Assembly: GCA_035048485.1 (NCBI GenBank)
Contig: CM068592.1
Span: 36,588,001 to 36,652,000, forward strand
DNA: 64,000 nt
Origin: Pteria penguin
Taxonomy: Eukaryota > Mollusca > Bivalvia > Pterioida > Pteriidae
Reading direction: 5' to 3'
The notes under the pieces were generated by a model. The model searched no databases. It saw only the letters and a list, made by a program, of their open reading frames with translations, and was not told where the DNA came from. Below are positions 44,601-59,600 of this stretch, piece after piece. The stretch's first letter is position 1; every line of letters starts with the position of its first letter. Position numbers and translations under genes: made by a program.

Positions 44601-47600
44601 CCACTATCAGTGTCTGACTTTTAGTAGTTTTCGTTTACACCTCCGAACATCAGCGGGTGGTGTTACACCAACTGACCTCCCTATTTACCACAGCTAAGTG
44701 TTGTAACTTTTGAAAGGTTTTAAAGATTTATGACTCACAATTATTGGGTTGAGACAATGTTCAGAAATATCGGTCACTATACACTGCCCTCTAGCGAACA
44801 TAATTACTTTTATGGCAAAATTCTTTGAAGAAATGGGACATACTGATAATCAATATTTCCCATAACAGTTATGCAAGCCACAAAGTCAATACAAATGGAA
44901 AACAGTCATATATATATAGACACGAGTCGTATTCTTTGTTCATGTTGAGGGCGACGGAAGGAGAGGCTGTGATGAGGAAGCGAGGGGAGGGGGAGAAAGG
45001 GGGAAATGTTGTTACTATCAAATATCACAAGGCTTTAAACAGACATTATAAAACAAAAGGGTCAATGATATAATTACTTTTAAAATCAAGATAGAAGGGG
45101 GACGGGTGTAGTATTTCTTAAAAGTAATTTTTACTATATTACTTGAAACGATTATTTTAAGTAGATAAAATGTATAGATATCTAGGCATTTTTCGGTTGT
45201 GGTTATTTGATTTATATACATAGAAAATCAGAGTCCCCGAGTCCAAACACAATGCGATCTATCAGTAAGAAAACGGGACATGGTCCGAAATGCATCTCAA
45301 AGGTGGCGGCAAAAAAGGGGGGGGGGGTTGTTCTGCTAACGTGAGCTGTATCATACTTCATATTAATATGTCCAGGACACACATTGACACACGACTATCA
45401 GGGTCATCTTTTTATGTATTAAGAAGCAGCATGAACATCAGTACCTCTCTATATAGCGTACAATGTCGATGTCTAATGTATTTTGCCGCATCATTCAGTC
45501 TATTGATTAACTCCGATATTGATGGGATGAAACTGACGTAACAACCATCGTACGACAAACACCATTATACAAACCCCTCACAGAAAAACACAATCATACT
45601 GACTGAAAATTCAGTGTTTACCCGATCAGTATAAAAACATCTAATCAGACAAACAGATCTGTAGACTGTACGAGAGTATGACGCTATAAATACAGTCAGT
45701 CGAAGTAAATCTAGATCTACCTAATGCTGTCAGATTCCTCAAATCGTTAGAAAATATGTAGAATTTTTACCTGTTGGTGGGTTTCGTTGCAGTTCGGAAT
45801 CTTCTTCCATAGTTTTTGTGGTTTTTGACACTCCTTCTTTCACGACAGACAAAATTTTACCCAGGGTGAATGTGTGTACATACACTATATTATTTTTAGC
45901 TCTGGGTCACCTCCTCGGCAAGGTCATTATCAGTTTTCCTGTACCCAGAATCCTTTGCATGATGTAAAATGGGATTTATAAATAGAAAGAAGGATTTCCC
46001 GATAAAAAGAGTAAAAGTACTTACCTAAGTTTGGACTGCCAGGCGGACTTATACTGTTCTGTAAATATGAAGAAAAGAAAAGATAACTCACACGATCATG
46101 CATGAATAAAAGAATGTTTATTAAACCCTTCTTCCTTGTATGGCTAATTCAGAATTTATCGATCTGCCGATCTAAGCCGTCCGGCAGAAATAAGTATTTT
46201 ACTGCATATTTCTATCTATGTTTGATGGGTTTAAATTCCACATTTAACAGTGACAGACTTGGAGAAATAGTTAAGTTCTTGGCTCTTGGTGCAGACAATC
46301 ACGAGCAAAGTGCGGGGTGGGGGTAGGGCTTTTTTTTTCTTATCATATTAAAGTAGCCTGTATACAGACGTGACTGCCATCATAGGAAAGGGACGTAACA
46401 TCACTAATCCGCTACATTCAACTGCTTTCTGTTACAACTGCTTTCTGTTACAACTGTTTTCTGTTACATTTGCCAAAGGACAGAGATGTAAAAGAGAACT
46501 CTTTTTTAGCTCGAAGACGCGGCATCGCACCTAGATTCCATGATTATGTTATTAGTACTACTTTATATTATTATTATCATATTATATAACATATATAATG
46601 TACCGTAGGAGACGTTTTATCAATACGATAACACACGATATATGGAAATTTATTGTAATCAATTTTCTAATGTAGATAGAATCACAAAATGGGAAATTCT
46701 TAGGATGGTTTATTTTTTAAATATTGGATGACCAATGCGACTGATCCCTTTAGAACTACACCATTTTGGCAAACATCTCGGCCGATACCTTTCACTTAAA
46801 AATCAAGAATCCATCTATAAAATCGGATAAATGATGTACAAATAACTTAATTCAAGATACCATACATCTAAACCCACCTTAAGTTACACATAAATCAGAT
46901 AACATGATGGTCCTCAGCACCCGGTAACGTCAGCGCTGGGCCATGACGGACTCAGATCTCTATTTGTTTAACGTCACTTTTAATTATTTTATTTTTTCAG
47001 TTATATATCGTGGCATTACTATCAGTGTATACATCTTCTCCTGTTATGGAATTACCTTGCACGATGTGCTTTTTGAAGTTTTCAGCGTATAAGGCATACA
47101 CCTGACATAAACTCTGACGTCACGTCTTGGCTAGTGGCCGGATTTACATCCGATTATGAGGCAAGCGAAATCCGAACATTATACCATAAAAAATTGGATA
47201 CCGCTGGCGAATGCACTCTATGCTCAACTTACAATGATTTTTGGTACCGACGTGCGGCTGGAGTTTCTGGCACCCTACCCATTCATATATTGAGAGAAGT
47301 GTAAAACATACGGCAGCCATTCATATACTGACCATAGTGAAAAGCATACCCATTCATATGCAAAAATATCTTTCTTTTGCAATCTCCACCTGTGTTTTAC
47401 CTATTTATATATTCATTGATTTGAAAGATACCCATTGATATATATATTTGAAGGGAAAATGATATCCATTGATATACTGGGTGGTCCATTGCAGCTGCAC
47501 GTCTGTATATACTATTACATAGGAAGTTACCCCCCCCCCCTTTTTTGGTCTCAATGTACAAGGCATAATCTCTTATTAACTGTCAACTACATCAGGTGTA

Positions 47601-50600
47601 TATTGGTCTGTTTACCCCGCCTATTTGTTAGAGTCGCTAGAGCGTAGATATTTTACCCCTCACCTCATCCAAAAAAAAAAGGGGGGGGGGGGGCACATCC
47701 TTTGTTTTGAACACAGGAACAAAACTGCAAGGGATATCCATTCATGCATAAATATCAGATTATTTATACATTTATATTTATTTTCGCTTCATGAGTAGAT
47801 CATTAGTATAATCCCTTCTCGGGCTCTATGACAATGGAAGAAATCGCAAAAGTGATATCATTAGTTTTAGAGGATGTCTATTTCATTTTAACTTTTGTGA
47901 TGCCATATGAAGGTTATAAGAGAAAATAAAGTCATTTTCATTTTCAAGAGACATTTTCTACAAAGTAAAAATGCCAAACTTTTTAAGAGAAGAAACATTC
48001 AGGCTACTCTAGCTCAGGTATTTGATCTTATAGCTTATATAAAGATCACCCACGTAGATACTTAATAAAACAGAATCAGAATTTGTATTCTGTGAAAAAA
48101 AAATATCGAAGCTTATTAGCAACAAATCTAGTCCGATAAAAAGTAATATACGTGTACAATACAGCAGTGTTCAAAGGATACATCTACATAGGAATTTAAA
48201 GAATAGTAGAGACGAAGTTTAATTTACAGGTTTTAGGCATTAGAGACATGTACTTACTTGGTGATGGAGTTTTCGATGTGGTCTATTTTTAAGAGAGTCC
48301 GAGTTGGATCTAGCCCTGAACCTACTCATAAATCCATCCTGTTGTGCCGACACATGTCGGACTTTTCCGTTATAATTTGGCACACTGAGTTGTGTTTCTA
48401 AAATTTGTCCCATAGGCGTTGTTGGCGAAGTTACTCTATGATTGTGATGGGCGGGCGGTAAACCTCCGCCAGGAGGCCCATTTTGTAACGAGTCTCTTAA
48501 CTGCCCCTCGTCCATTGATTGGTCCATTTTCATTTGATTGCTATGCTTTTTACCGGGCCTTTTTATGCCCGACAAATCCGATTTCGATCGCGGTCTGAAG
48601 GCGTCAGTGAAAAAATGTTTGACTTTTGATGACGTAGAAGGTGATGCTTCCGTTTTAGTGGAGCTATCTCCGGATTGTTTCCGTTGACGAGATTTCCCTG
48701 AGAATAATCCTCGGAGACCTGTAGAACCAGAACGAGGCCTGAAGTCTCCATCTGGAAGGTCATTTGAGTTCGTGGCGTCTCGTAAATCTGGCTCCATTAA
48801 AGGCATTGCAAAGGCACCAAGGTCCTGTAAAATAAAGAAACAATTATAAATAAAAATTCATAAACATGTTAAATATCCATATAAAATCAAATGTTTATCA
48901 TGTATTGCAGATAGCAAAATGAGCATCTGATAATATCAAAATTAAAGTTTATTATGTTTTGCACAAAGAGAAATGATAATCTGATATTATGATATATCTA
49001 ATTTACATTACTTTCTACTACTCATTTTGTTTATGGGGAGGCAATGCAGGTTTGAGTTTTTATAAACATATATTTCATCTTTCGCCTTGTTATACGTAAA
49101 AATGGTCAAAAGTAGCTTTATGATCGCTCAAGCATTATCAATGTTGACTTGTGAAACAATAGGGTTGTTTTGGTATTTAGCTCCAATTATGGATTCATGA
49201 GAATGCGGACATCATAAACGATACAAGGAATTATCAAGCCCTGGCCTACTTATTACACATATCGAATTATACATAAAATCGTTAATGAAAGAGAATAATA
49301 GATTATTTTGACTAAATACCTATAATGAGAACGCACCTCTGATAAATAAGGTAAATAAATACGATGCACTCTTTACTATATAAATTGGAATGTACTTTTC
49401 ATGAATCAATAGTTAAGTCAATAGTGTCAATATTACGAGGTGTCAGATGTACATGTAACATGTTACAGAACGACAGACATGGTATAGTGCTTAAGCGGCT
49501 TGAAGTGCAAGCCGTTTGTCTTCTAGTCGATGTTTACAGACGTAGGGCCATCTCCTGCTTCCATATCGTGACTGTTGAAAGTGCAGTAAACCACCAATCA
49601 TCCTACATGACATTTCTGTACCATGGTGTTGACATTTCAGATTACCATTAACCAATCACAGACTAGTTCAAGTCTAAAGCGACCAACCAAGCTGGTATCA
49701 TATGTTTACTTTGAGAAGGTCCTACAATCTGAAGTGCGTTTATTTTGAGATGGTCCTACAATCTAGAGGGTGTTTGATACAATGACTGAAAATAATAAAC
49801 AAACCAATCAATACACGATTCAAAAGTACATGTCAACTTTTTTCTCTGACTTTTGTGCATAACTAGATACATATATACACGCATATACACATATATGTCT
49901 CTGGCATAATATAGTACGTGTGTTCACAATTTCCACACAAATATGGCTAGCACTAGTAACTGTATTTCATCTTAATCCACAAGAGTGTGTCCTAGTCTAG
50001 CCTTTTATCACTTGGTGTTGATGATAAAACAACATCAATGGCCATCAGGGATCGTTTTAAACTTGAATCGTTTTCGCTCCCCCCACCCCACCCCGTCTTT
50101 CAGGCATGACTTGACTACTTCATTCTTATACATATATTTCACAAAGCTATGATACAGAAACATCGTTTTACATTGCAAAATCTATTCTAGGCTTCCAACG
50201 AATATAACTGCACTTTTATACACTTTATGTATGCTCATATGTATATAGGCATCGTCAAAATAATTTTCACATTTTTCTAGTATCTGAAACTTTCAATGTA
50301 TTCACATTACAGTTTCTATAAATTGATAGAGGAAATACGAAAATACATTCAACCATATTTTTCAGTCAAGGAATGAGAAAAATCGAAAGTAATGACATCA
50401 ATATACATCAAGATGACACTACTACTTTATGATTTCCGTATGATCCAATCAAGAGAAGTTAACTGTGAATAAAGAGTGCAAGACGTAGTGTCTACAAGTG
50501 ATTAATTAGCCCAATAACCACATGCTAAATCTGAATAACAAATGTATTGAAATGAACAATTATTTATAAATTATCTTTTGCGCAATGGCTGTCATAATCA

Positions 50601-53600
50601 TACATACAGGCTCACGTACATGTATATGTTCTATTCTTATGTATACTACGTTACCAGAAATTACATACTGGAAGATTTTGTGGTATGTCACGTATTACTG
50701 CGGCTTAATTCTATCTTGTTTTAATGAGTTTTGGTATCAGGGGTGTAGGACAGGTGGGGCAGTGGCCGCCCCACTTTTCGCATATCAAAAACACTGAATT
50801 CTTATAAAATCCTATGAAAACGCCCCAATTCTTCTTGCTTCTGTTTGTCATGCTGCTCTAAGATGATGTTTGTTGTCTCTATCTTTTTCAATTGTTTTAA
50901 ATCGAGAGTTGCAAGATGCAACCTCCACGTTCTCTGGCTAAGCCTCAGCCACCGGATGCATAAATCATAAACATGTATATCAAAATGTATGAATTAATAT
51001 ATAAATTGGGAATTTCCATATGAAAATATTCTATTATTGGACCAAGTCAACGTTCAAAATGTGGCTGTCACTACAACCAATATAACAAAACCAAGTCAAA
51101 AGTGCCAATGCTAACACTGCTAAATATGGCAAGAGGACAGCCTGTATCATCAAATGGCGAGTTCCGGTGCCCAGGATAAGTGAGCATTTCCTATCAGCTC
51201 GATTCGCCCGTCATGTACGATTCCACACTAAAATCAGTAAACATCTTTGTCTTAATCGGGTGTATGAAGTAACCAGCACATACAGACAGAGAGTATTAAT
51301 CAGTATAGGCGACACCGCGATAAAACAACCAGAGAACATCATTACAGGGAAGCACGATTATCGATGTACAGGTGATTAAAAATGCATTAATTTTTCCATG
51401 CTGATAATGACACCGCTTTATCCTCGGATTAATTGCATCAAATTAATATTTCAGTAAATATTATATGTGTTGGTTTCAGCCATATTCGTCATATTATACA
51501 TTTCACATTATACCGGTGGCAATGGATATAAGGCTGCTCCACTTTCTGTAATGTAAATGTGGTACGTATTACAGTAAGTCCAGAGTTCAAGAAGTGCGTA
51601 GGAAAAGTCCGTCTGTTTATACCCTGAACTATTCTAGATTTATAAGGCATCGTTAGTCTATGAAAATACAATTTTAGGATATAACTTACATACTTTTATG
51701 AATTACGATGACTTACAGGTAAGAAAATCTGCTAAAATTAAACGGCTATTTACAACGTGAAGTCCGACGCAGCCAAAGCCCAGACGTACTCCCTTTTGTG
51801 AAATTCGATGCAGAGAATTCATTATAACTTATGTATCCGGCATACACACAGAGAGAAAATGAGCACATAAAGGTTCTGAAAATTCTTAGTTGTAACTGGG
51901 TTCGAACTCTGGACCTTAAATAAGAAATCTATTCTACTACTGAATTTATCCCTCTTATATTAAGTGCAATCGTTAGTTAACATGTGTTAGATTGAGGGAA
52001 ATACAAAATTTTCAATTATAGGAGGTTACAAGTATAATCAAAGTGAGATAATTGAGCATGGGTGCACTTTATAAAGTTTAATACAGATTCTTTTTCATTT
52101 ATCGTTTTCTTGTGTCTAAAGTATTTATATAATAAGCCAGTCATGATGGGTCACTGCCAAAACCTGACGCAGCACGTTTTCGCAATGCCCAATAATTCAC
52201 GTGAACACAAAATAAACAAAACGCATTTAAAATTATAAATAATTAGATATATCTAAGTCACTTGGACCTTGAAGAAATCGACCTATAACATTCAAAATAT
52301 GACACACTCGTAGACCCGTCGGTAAACAATTTAATTACTTACGTATAATCATGCTCTCATTGTAAACCAACCAAATCAGCATAATCAACTTTAAATAAAT
52401 ATTGTTTGCGCGCGCTTGTGTGTGTGTGTGTGTGCGGGGGGGGGGGGGGATAGTGTTCAGTAAGATTGTTAGTGCTTAATTCATGGCGCAGTCAATAACG
52501 GTTTCAAACTCAGATTACGGCAAAGTGATCGAGATGCTGATCACCTGAGAGAGAGAGAGAGAGAGAGAGAGAGCTGACATTTAAAATGATGGATTGTTGT
52601 TTTAAAATGGAAGTTGTCATGTTTCCCACTTTTAATTACACTCACTTGTCAAATGTAATATTCATTTCGTATTAAAATATTACTTTCTTAAACTCTTGTA
52701 TTAAAGAAAATCATATGCTTTTGTGAAATCAAGACAAACAAAACCAGTTAATTACATAAGAAAATACTTAGCCTTACCATTTCTTTCATGTGTCCCTCTA
52801 TATTTTCCCCTAACATGTTTTCCTCTGCCCATACTTTTTCCAGCCGTGATTTCATAAAACTTACATACAAATGCGACATACTCCTCTTGTATTCCTAGAT
52901 ATACCTCGTTATAAGTAAGACATATGTTAATGTAGATTAAATGGCAGCTCCCGCCCACAATACGAGAACAAATGCGAAGATGCGCCCCATTCTGATGCGA
53001 GCAACACGCGCTAAATCCACCAAAACATCAAACAGTGACAATTTGCACGAGAACGCGCATATTGAAAACACTTGCATAGGCAAGCAAAGTAAACGACAAG
53101 AGTTATCTCTCTTGAATTATATCTACAAAACTGTTACGTTCTTACTATCGTCTTCGATAGGGTTATTCGACTTTGAGAAGTCGAGTTTTCAGTAAGATGA
53201 CCTATATTCGGTACTACTGAAATATTCTATTTCTTACATCCCAGTACAAAAGGTAGTGTAATGGTCAATTAACGATTGGACATGGTCCGTGTCCGTTTTA
53301 AATTTAGTTCACCCTCCAGTATATTTGCACTCCTATATGATATCGATCTCACGTCCTTCCTTGATAGTACACTGGCTACTGCTCCTGACAAACATCTGAC
53401 CATATGGAAGTCCATCGACTTAAATCACCTTCTAGTGATTGGTGACAGAAACAGCTGATGCTTACGCTGTCGGTACATCACAACACATTTTTACCGAAAA
53501 GCTCATTTCATTATTTATAGTTCAACGTCCAATGTACGATTTGTTAAACAAAATACTATCCTGAACGCAAAAATTTAGCAATTTTTTTTTCAGAGGCTGC

Positions 53601-56600
53601 TGCAGTATTTATATATACTTCCTCCTATAAGCGCTTGTTGTATGTACACCAGTTCTATTAAATCCAAAATTGCGAATGACGCGAGTAAATAAATAAAGCC
53701 CGAAAATGGTTGAATGACTCACAAACGAAACGACAAAAGTCAAAATGTTTAAGGTCGCTATCACTTAAATCCTTTGTGCTATGTGAATGCAATAGGTGGC
53801 AATGACCAGTTTGTAACTAACGAATACTCACTCTCAAGCCACTACCAAGTGAATTGCGCAAAAATCCAGGATCGTAATCAATTATTTATAATTTCACCTG
53901 ATAAACAAACAGCCATTAATGCACGTAGCTGTTTTCTATCGAATACAAGTCACAACACTTGAAAAAGTTTATCTGAAGTGTGCCGAAACGACAATATTAA
54001 GGAAAATTTATCAACGGAACATTGACACGTGGGTCAAAGGGCCAATACTCCACGAGTCGTTAATATCTAAACAGTTATTTCAGCTTGAAAGGATTGTAAC
54101 GTTAATAAGTTTCGTATTGAAAAAAAGGGCGGAAGAAGATGCATTAATTGTGTAGTCTACGTGCCCTGGACTGTACAAGTGTCCAGTGTAATTTAGACTT
54201 TACGGTCGAGGACTGGTAAGTATTTTATAGTCGAGATAAGTACTACTGACGCAGCAGTCTAAGACATATATCGCTATACTAATATCAAAAAGCAAGAGTT
54301 ACGAACGAAAATTTTACGACTTGTGTATAAATTCTGTATATCAACCAAGATAGATGTTATGAATACGATTTACGAATGACATACATACTCAGGTAAGTAA
54401 TAAACTGATTTTGTCCATCAAACTTATTCAGAATCACACTGTAAGTATTCCAGCTTGATTCAACTGATTTTGTTCAGTGAATCGCCAAATTTAATGTCTA
54501 GAAAAAACGAGTTAAACGTTGAAAATGTCTTCCCATACAACAAAATTCTGAAAATATTTGAAAATCAAAGTTGATGTTAAATACTGAGTAATACTAGTAA
54601 TTTTACCGTAGATGACAAAATCCAATATTAAATATATCCAATCTTATTCTATTTTTCTATCCATTACGTGATTTAGTTCAGATTCCTCGTTCGTTGTGTA
54701 AAACTATTCCCGGCATTGTGATGAAATACAGGAATCCATATGATATGAATGATGAAACATGAAACAGGGCATCAAGTTACTTGTGAAAGCAGCAAACACT
54801 GACAATTACTATGACTACAGTAGGAGTGTGTCTCGTAATACAAGACTCTGGTAAATTTAAACAAAAATACAGATGGTAACTGATAACAGTTGTACGTAGA
54901 AAGTCCAAAGAGGTATCGTATAAATTGAATATAATTAATATGATTAAAAATTATCAAATTTTACGTTACTATCTCTTTCTACGAAATTCTTAGAAGACAC
55001 GTGCAGGATCTTAAATGCAAACGATACAATTCGTATAATTATTATCAAATAGCGACATATGGGGATATGATTATCATGCGCGGATCCAGAATTTTTTGTC
55101 AGAGGGGGTCCAACCAAAAAAGGTAAATTTTTCTCTTAGATGAGGGGGGGGGGGGGGGCCAACCCCAAAAATGCCAAAATATTACCTTTTTTTGGAAAAA
55201 TTTTCGGATTCCAGGGGGGGGGGGTGTCCAGACCCCCCTAACCCCCCTCTGTATCCGCGCATGATTATTTTATTTGACCGTTTTTCTTCCGCACAGCGCG
55301 AGTTATTTCAGTACATGTATACAATTTCGACAATATATAAAAGTTTCATAAATGGTTTCGGGAGACAAGCCTTTATACCGTCAAGGTTAATTCAATGAAA
55401 TAAAACTAGTAAAGTTTATCATACATACAAAATACGGAGCAAACACACATGTATTACAACAAAATACAACTCAGCATGTATTATTTTTTCTCTCTCTTTA
55501 TCTTTTTTGGGGGTTTCTTTTTATTTTATTTTTATTAATTTATTATTATTATTTTTGGGGTATTTTTCGGATCTTTTTTTTTTTTTTTGGTAGAAAAGAC
55601 TAGAAGATTCAAGAAAATATTATTTATCATTGGCATTTGCTTTTCAGCAAATGAGCAAAATATTCTCAGCAGATAAACAGTTCACGTATCGAATACATAC
55701 ATCATGTAGCATGTAATAGGGCAGCAGCAAGACGTCGAGAGAAAATACACACAGATGATACTTGTACAGGTGAAGTTAGGGGATTAAGGTAGAGAATACT
55801 GGTGTTTTTCATTACTTTGATGAAGGATAATTCGCGAGCGTCAGCTGACGGCAACCATACTCCTCGGTAGTATGAACTTAATGTACTCTCAACTATACTC
55901 ATTCGAATAAATACCGAGTAATTATATACACTTATCACATTGAATTTTACTAAGTTTTATCTATTTATTTTTTTTTCATCTTAAATATGTGTATTATATA
56001 TCTATACTGGAATGAAATTTTAGTTTTAGATACTTCTTTATCAAAATTTTTTTGTTCTATAAATTGTTTATTTAAATTGATTTCAACTGAATTTGAAGTC
56101 AAATCGAGATATAACAATTAGTGTTTATCGCATCTTAAAGTGGCACAATCCGTTAAGCAAGATCATTTTCACCGCATTTCCGAAATACGCCTACACCGGA
56201 ATCCGGCAACCAAGACCTCCTACACAGCAATCCAGCAGCCCGGACCCGCTACATCAAAATCCGGCAACCAAGACCTCCTACACAGCAATCCAGCAGTCCG
56301 GACCCGCTACACCAGAATCCAGCAACCGAGGCCTCTACACAGCAGTCCAGCAGCCCGGACCCGCTACACTGAAATCTAGCAACCAAGACCTCTTACACAG
56401 CAATCCAACAGCCCAGACCCTTTACACTGCAATCTAGCAACCAAGACCTCCTACACAGCAATCCAACAGCCCAGACCCTCTACACTGCAATCTAGCAACC
56501 AAGACCTCCTACACAGCAGTCCAGCAGCCCGGACCCGCTACACTGCAATCCGGCAACCAAGACCTCCTACACAGCAATCCAGCAGCCCGGACCCGCTACA

Positions 56601-59600
56601 CTGAAATCTAGCAACCAAGACCTCCTACACAGCAATCCAACAGCCCGGACCCTTTACACTGCAATCTGGCAACCAAGACATCCTACACAGCAATCCAGCA
56701 GCCCTGACACGCTACACTGCAATCTAGCAACCAAGACCTCCTACACAGCAGTCCAGCAGTCCGGACCCTCTACACTGCAATCTGGCAACAAAGACCTCCT
56801 ACACAGCAGTCCAGCAGTCCGGACCCGCTGCATTGCAATCTGGCAACCAAGACCTCCTACACAGCAGTCCAGCAGCCCGGACCAGCTACATTGCAATCTA
56901 GCAACCAAGACCTCCTACACAGCAGTCCAACATCCAGGACCCTCTACACTGCAATCTGGCAACCAAGACCTCCTACACAGCAGTCCGGACTCGCTGCACC
57001 GCAATCTGGCAACCAAGACCTACACAGCAGTCCAGCAGCCCGGACCCTCTACACTGCAATCTAGCAACCAAGACCTCCTACACAGCAGTCCAGCAGTTCG
57101 GACCCGCTACACTGCAATCTAGCAACCAAGACCTCCTACACAGCAGTCTAACAGCCCGGACCCGCTATAGTGCAATCTAGCAACCAAGACCTCCTACACA
57201 GCAATCCAGCAGCGCAGACCCTCTACGCTGCAATCTAGCAACCAAGACCGCCTACACAGCAGTCCAGCAGCCCGGACCCGCTACACTGCAATTTGGCAAC
57301 CAAGACATCCTACACAGCAGTCCAGCAGTCTGGACCCGCTACATTGCAATCCGGTAACCAAGACCTCCTACACAGCAGTCCAGCAGCCTGGACCCGCTAC
57401 ACTGCAATCTAGCAATCAAGACATCCTACACAGCAGTCCAGACCAACTACACTGCAATCTAACAACCAAGACCTCCTACACAGCAGTCCATCAGTCCGGA
57501 CCCGCTACTCTGCAATCTGGCAACCAAGACCTCCTACACAGCAGTCCGGACCCGCTACTCTGCAATCTGGCAACCAATACATCCTACACAGCAGTCCAGC
57601 AGTTCGGACCCGCTGCACTGCAATCTAGCAACCAAGAAAGCTTATACTGTAATCCGGACTGCCTACACCGAGATCCGATAACCAGGACCGTCTACACCGT
57701 GATCCGGTAAGCAGGACCGTCTACACCGTGATCCGGTAACCAGGACCGTCTACACTGCAATTTAGTAACCCTGACTGCCTTCAACATAATCCGGCAACAA
57801 GGACCGTCTACGTCACAATACGGCAACCAGGACTGTCATAACTGCAATCCAGCAACCCTGATAACCTACAATACAATAAGGCAACCCGGACCTCCTATAA
57901 CACAATACGGCAACCCAGGCTACCTTCACAAAAGTGGCAAAAAAAAACCTCGAAGCAAATTAATGAAGAACATCTGTTCATTTCAGCAAACGATGCTCTA
58001 AATACGTAAGTTCCATGAAATATTTACACATAGTGAGATGGTAGAGGATTGTCTATCCGACGAGACAGCATATAGAGCTCCAAGCTACCTCCCTCCACCT
58101 TCCACTTTTACGTCATGAATTAATTAATATCGCTGTATTACATGTGTTCCGGAGTACATTTAGTTTGGAGCCAATATTGATGACTGCGGTAAGTTTTTAT
58201 TTCAGAACCTTGGCAGGGAAACAAATTCTTGGAGGAAGAGGGCATCTCCGACAAGAAAAATATTTAGTATTAATCACAGTACACCCACTTTTCATAATCC
58301 ATGCGTTCATATATAATCTATATTTTTATTTTGACAAGCCGGCGTGGCCTAGTGGTATCGCGCTCGCCTCCTGATCGGAAGGCCGGGGTTCGAGTCTCGC
58401 TCTGGTCATGCCGGTGTCCTGTCTTTCGGATGAGACAGTTAAAACCGAGGCCCGTGTCGTGGAGTGCATGGAACGTTAAAGACCCCTCACTGCTTCGGGT
58501 GGGTCCGTTGCAAAGGTCAAAATTTGTATGCCCTGCATCAGGCAGATGCCGTCACCGTATACGTGAAATATTCGTGGTGTGACGTTAAACGAAAGTCAAT
58601 CAATCATTTATTTTGACAGACCTAAGACGAATGCGATGAAGAACTTTATTTACAGTAGGTTCCATAGTCCAAAACAGTGTTACTCAGATCTGATGCAATT
58701 CCTGCCTAACAAAACTGGGACTACGAGGCTTCAGTTTGTAGTGTTTGGATGGGGGTCAAGTCAGACAAGTGTAAATGACGACACTTTATCGTTAATTTGT
58801 GTAGTACTTATCACTATATCGGACTATATCCACCATAACGTAGCAGCAAGTGTGCTGCTTTTAATATACAAGATCTCATATGGTCACATAGAAGCCACTG
58901 ATATCTTTAACTGCAAAGAAAACGTGCTGTAAACAGAAGGAAAGAAATCTCATAAAATAGTAGGGGGTAATATGTGACCAGCAATCCCAAAGAATGGTTA
59001 GGGGGATATGTGATCAGCCATCCCATAAAATGGTAGGGGGTAGTACATGTATGTGAGATCAGTTTCGCCGACTAGACACCTTTAAGGACTAAATAAATCT
59101 GTAAATCTGTAGGATAAAACTTACTGACTTCAATCAGGGGATATTACAGAGGAGGGGAAGAGTCGTTTGTCATCTTTTCCTCTCATACTCTATCATGGCA
59201 CTATATTAAATATTACACTTGTAATCCTTCAAGATCCCTTTATACTAAAATTTAACCACTATTAAATTATCGTGATGGACTAGTTATTCATTCTTTTGAA
59301 CAGATCCTTTTCCCATATACAGTTGTACATGTACTTGTATTTCCTTGTCAATTCCCACACCTATTCATAGTTTTTTAAAGCCCCATGTCACATTATAAAC
59401 GCTTTGTACATAACTGTTTGGATTATTGTGTAATGACACTAATTACACACTGTAGAAAACTGGTATCAAATGCAGAGTGCGCCAAGTGAGATGACTCTAA
59501 TACACTTCTGATAATCAGAAATAGAATCAATGCGAGGTAACTCCTGCAATCTTATCTGTGATTAAAACGCTCAGCAATCGTGCACACTCCCTCTCACCTT

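Larger units (their letters stand above)
13718..46024 (-). other. Very large (about 32 kb) AMPK gamma intron
   Basis: This intron separates the 46025 microexon from the 13717 exon. It holds three of the candidate alternative first exons and most of the repeats listed here. Stretches with no recognised content are about 14620-16037, 16197-17320, 18524-20828, 22500-23560, 25500-26795, 27470-28050, 29830-31367, 31442-32735, 33700-34590, 34690-35640, 37500-38160, 38610-39410, 39465-41574, 43546-44130 and 44640-45770. Confidence 0.75.

Noticed and set aside
56093..56437. 114-codon frame rich in [12 protein letters not shown] repeats
   Set aside because: It is a reading of the 58-bp minisatellite and breaks as unit lengths vary.
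58337..58412. Possible functional tRNA gene
   Set aside because: Boxes A and B are good, but the acceptor-stem ends do not pair and the segment continues into a SINE body with target duplications.
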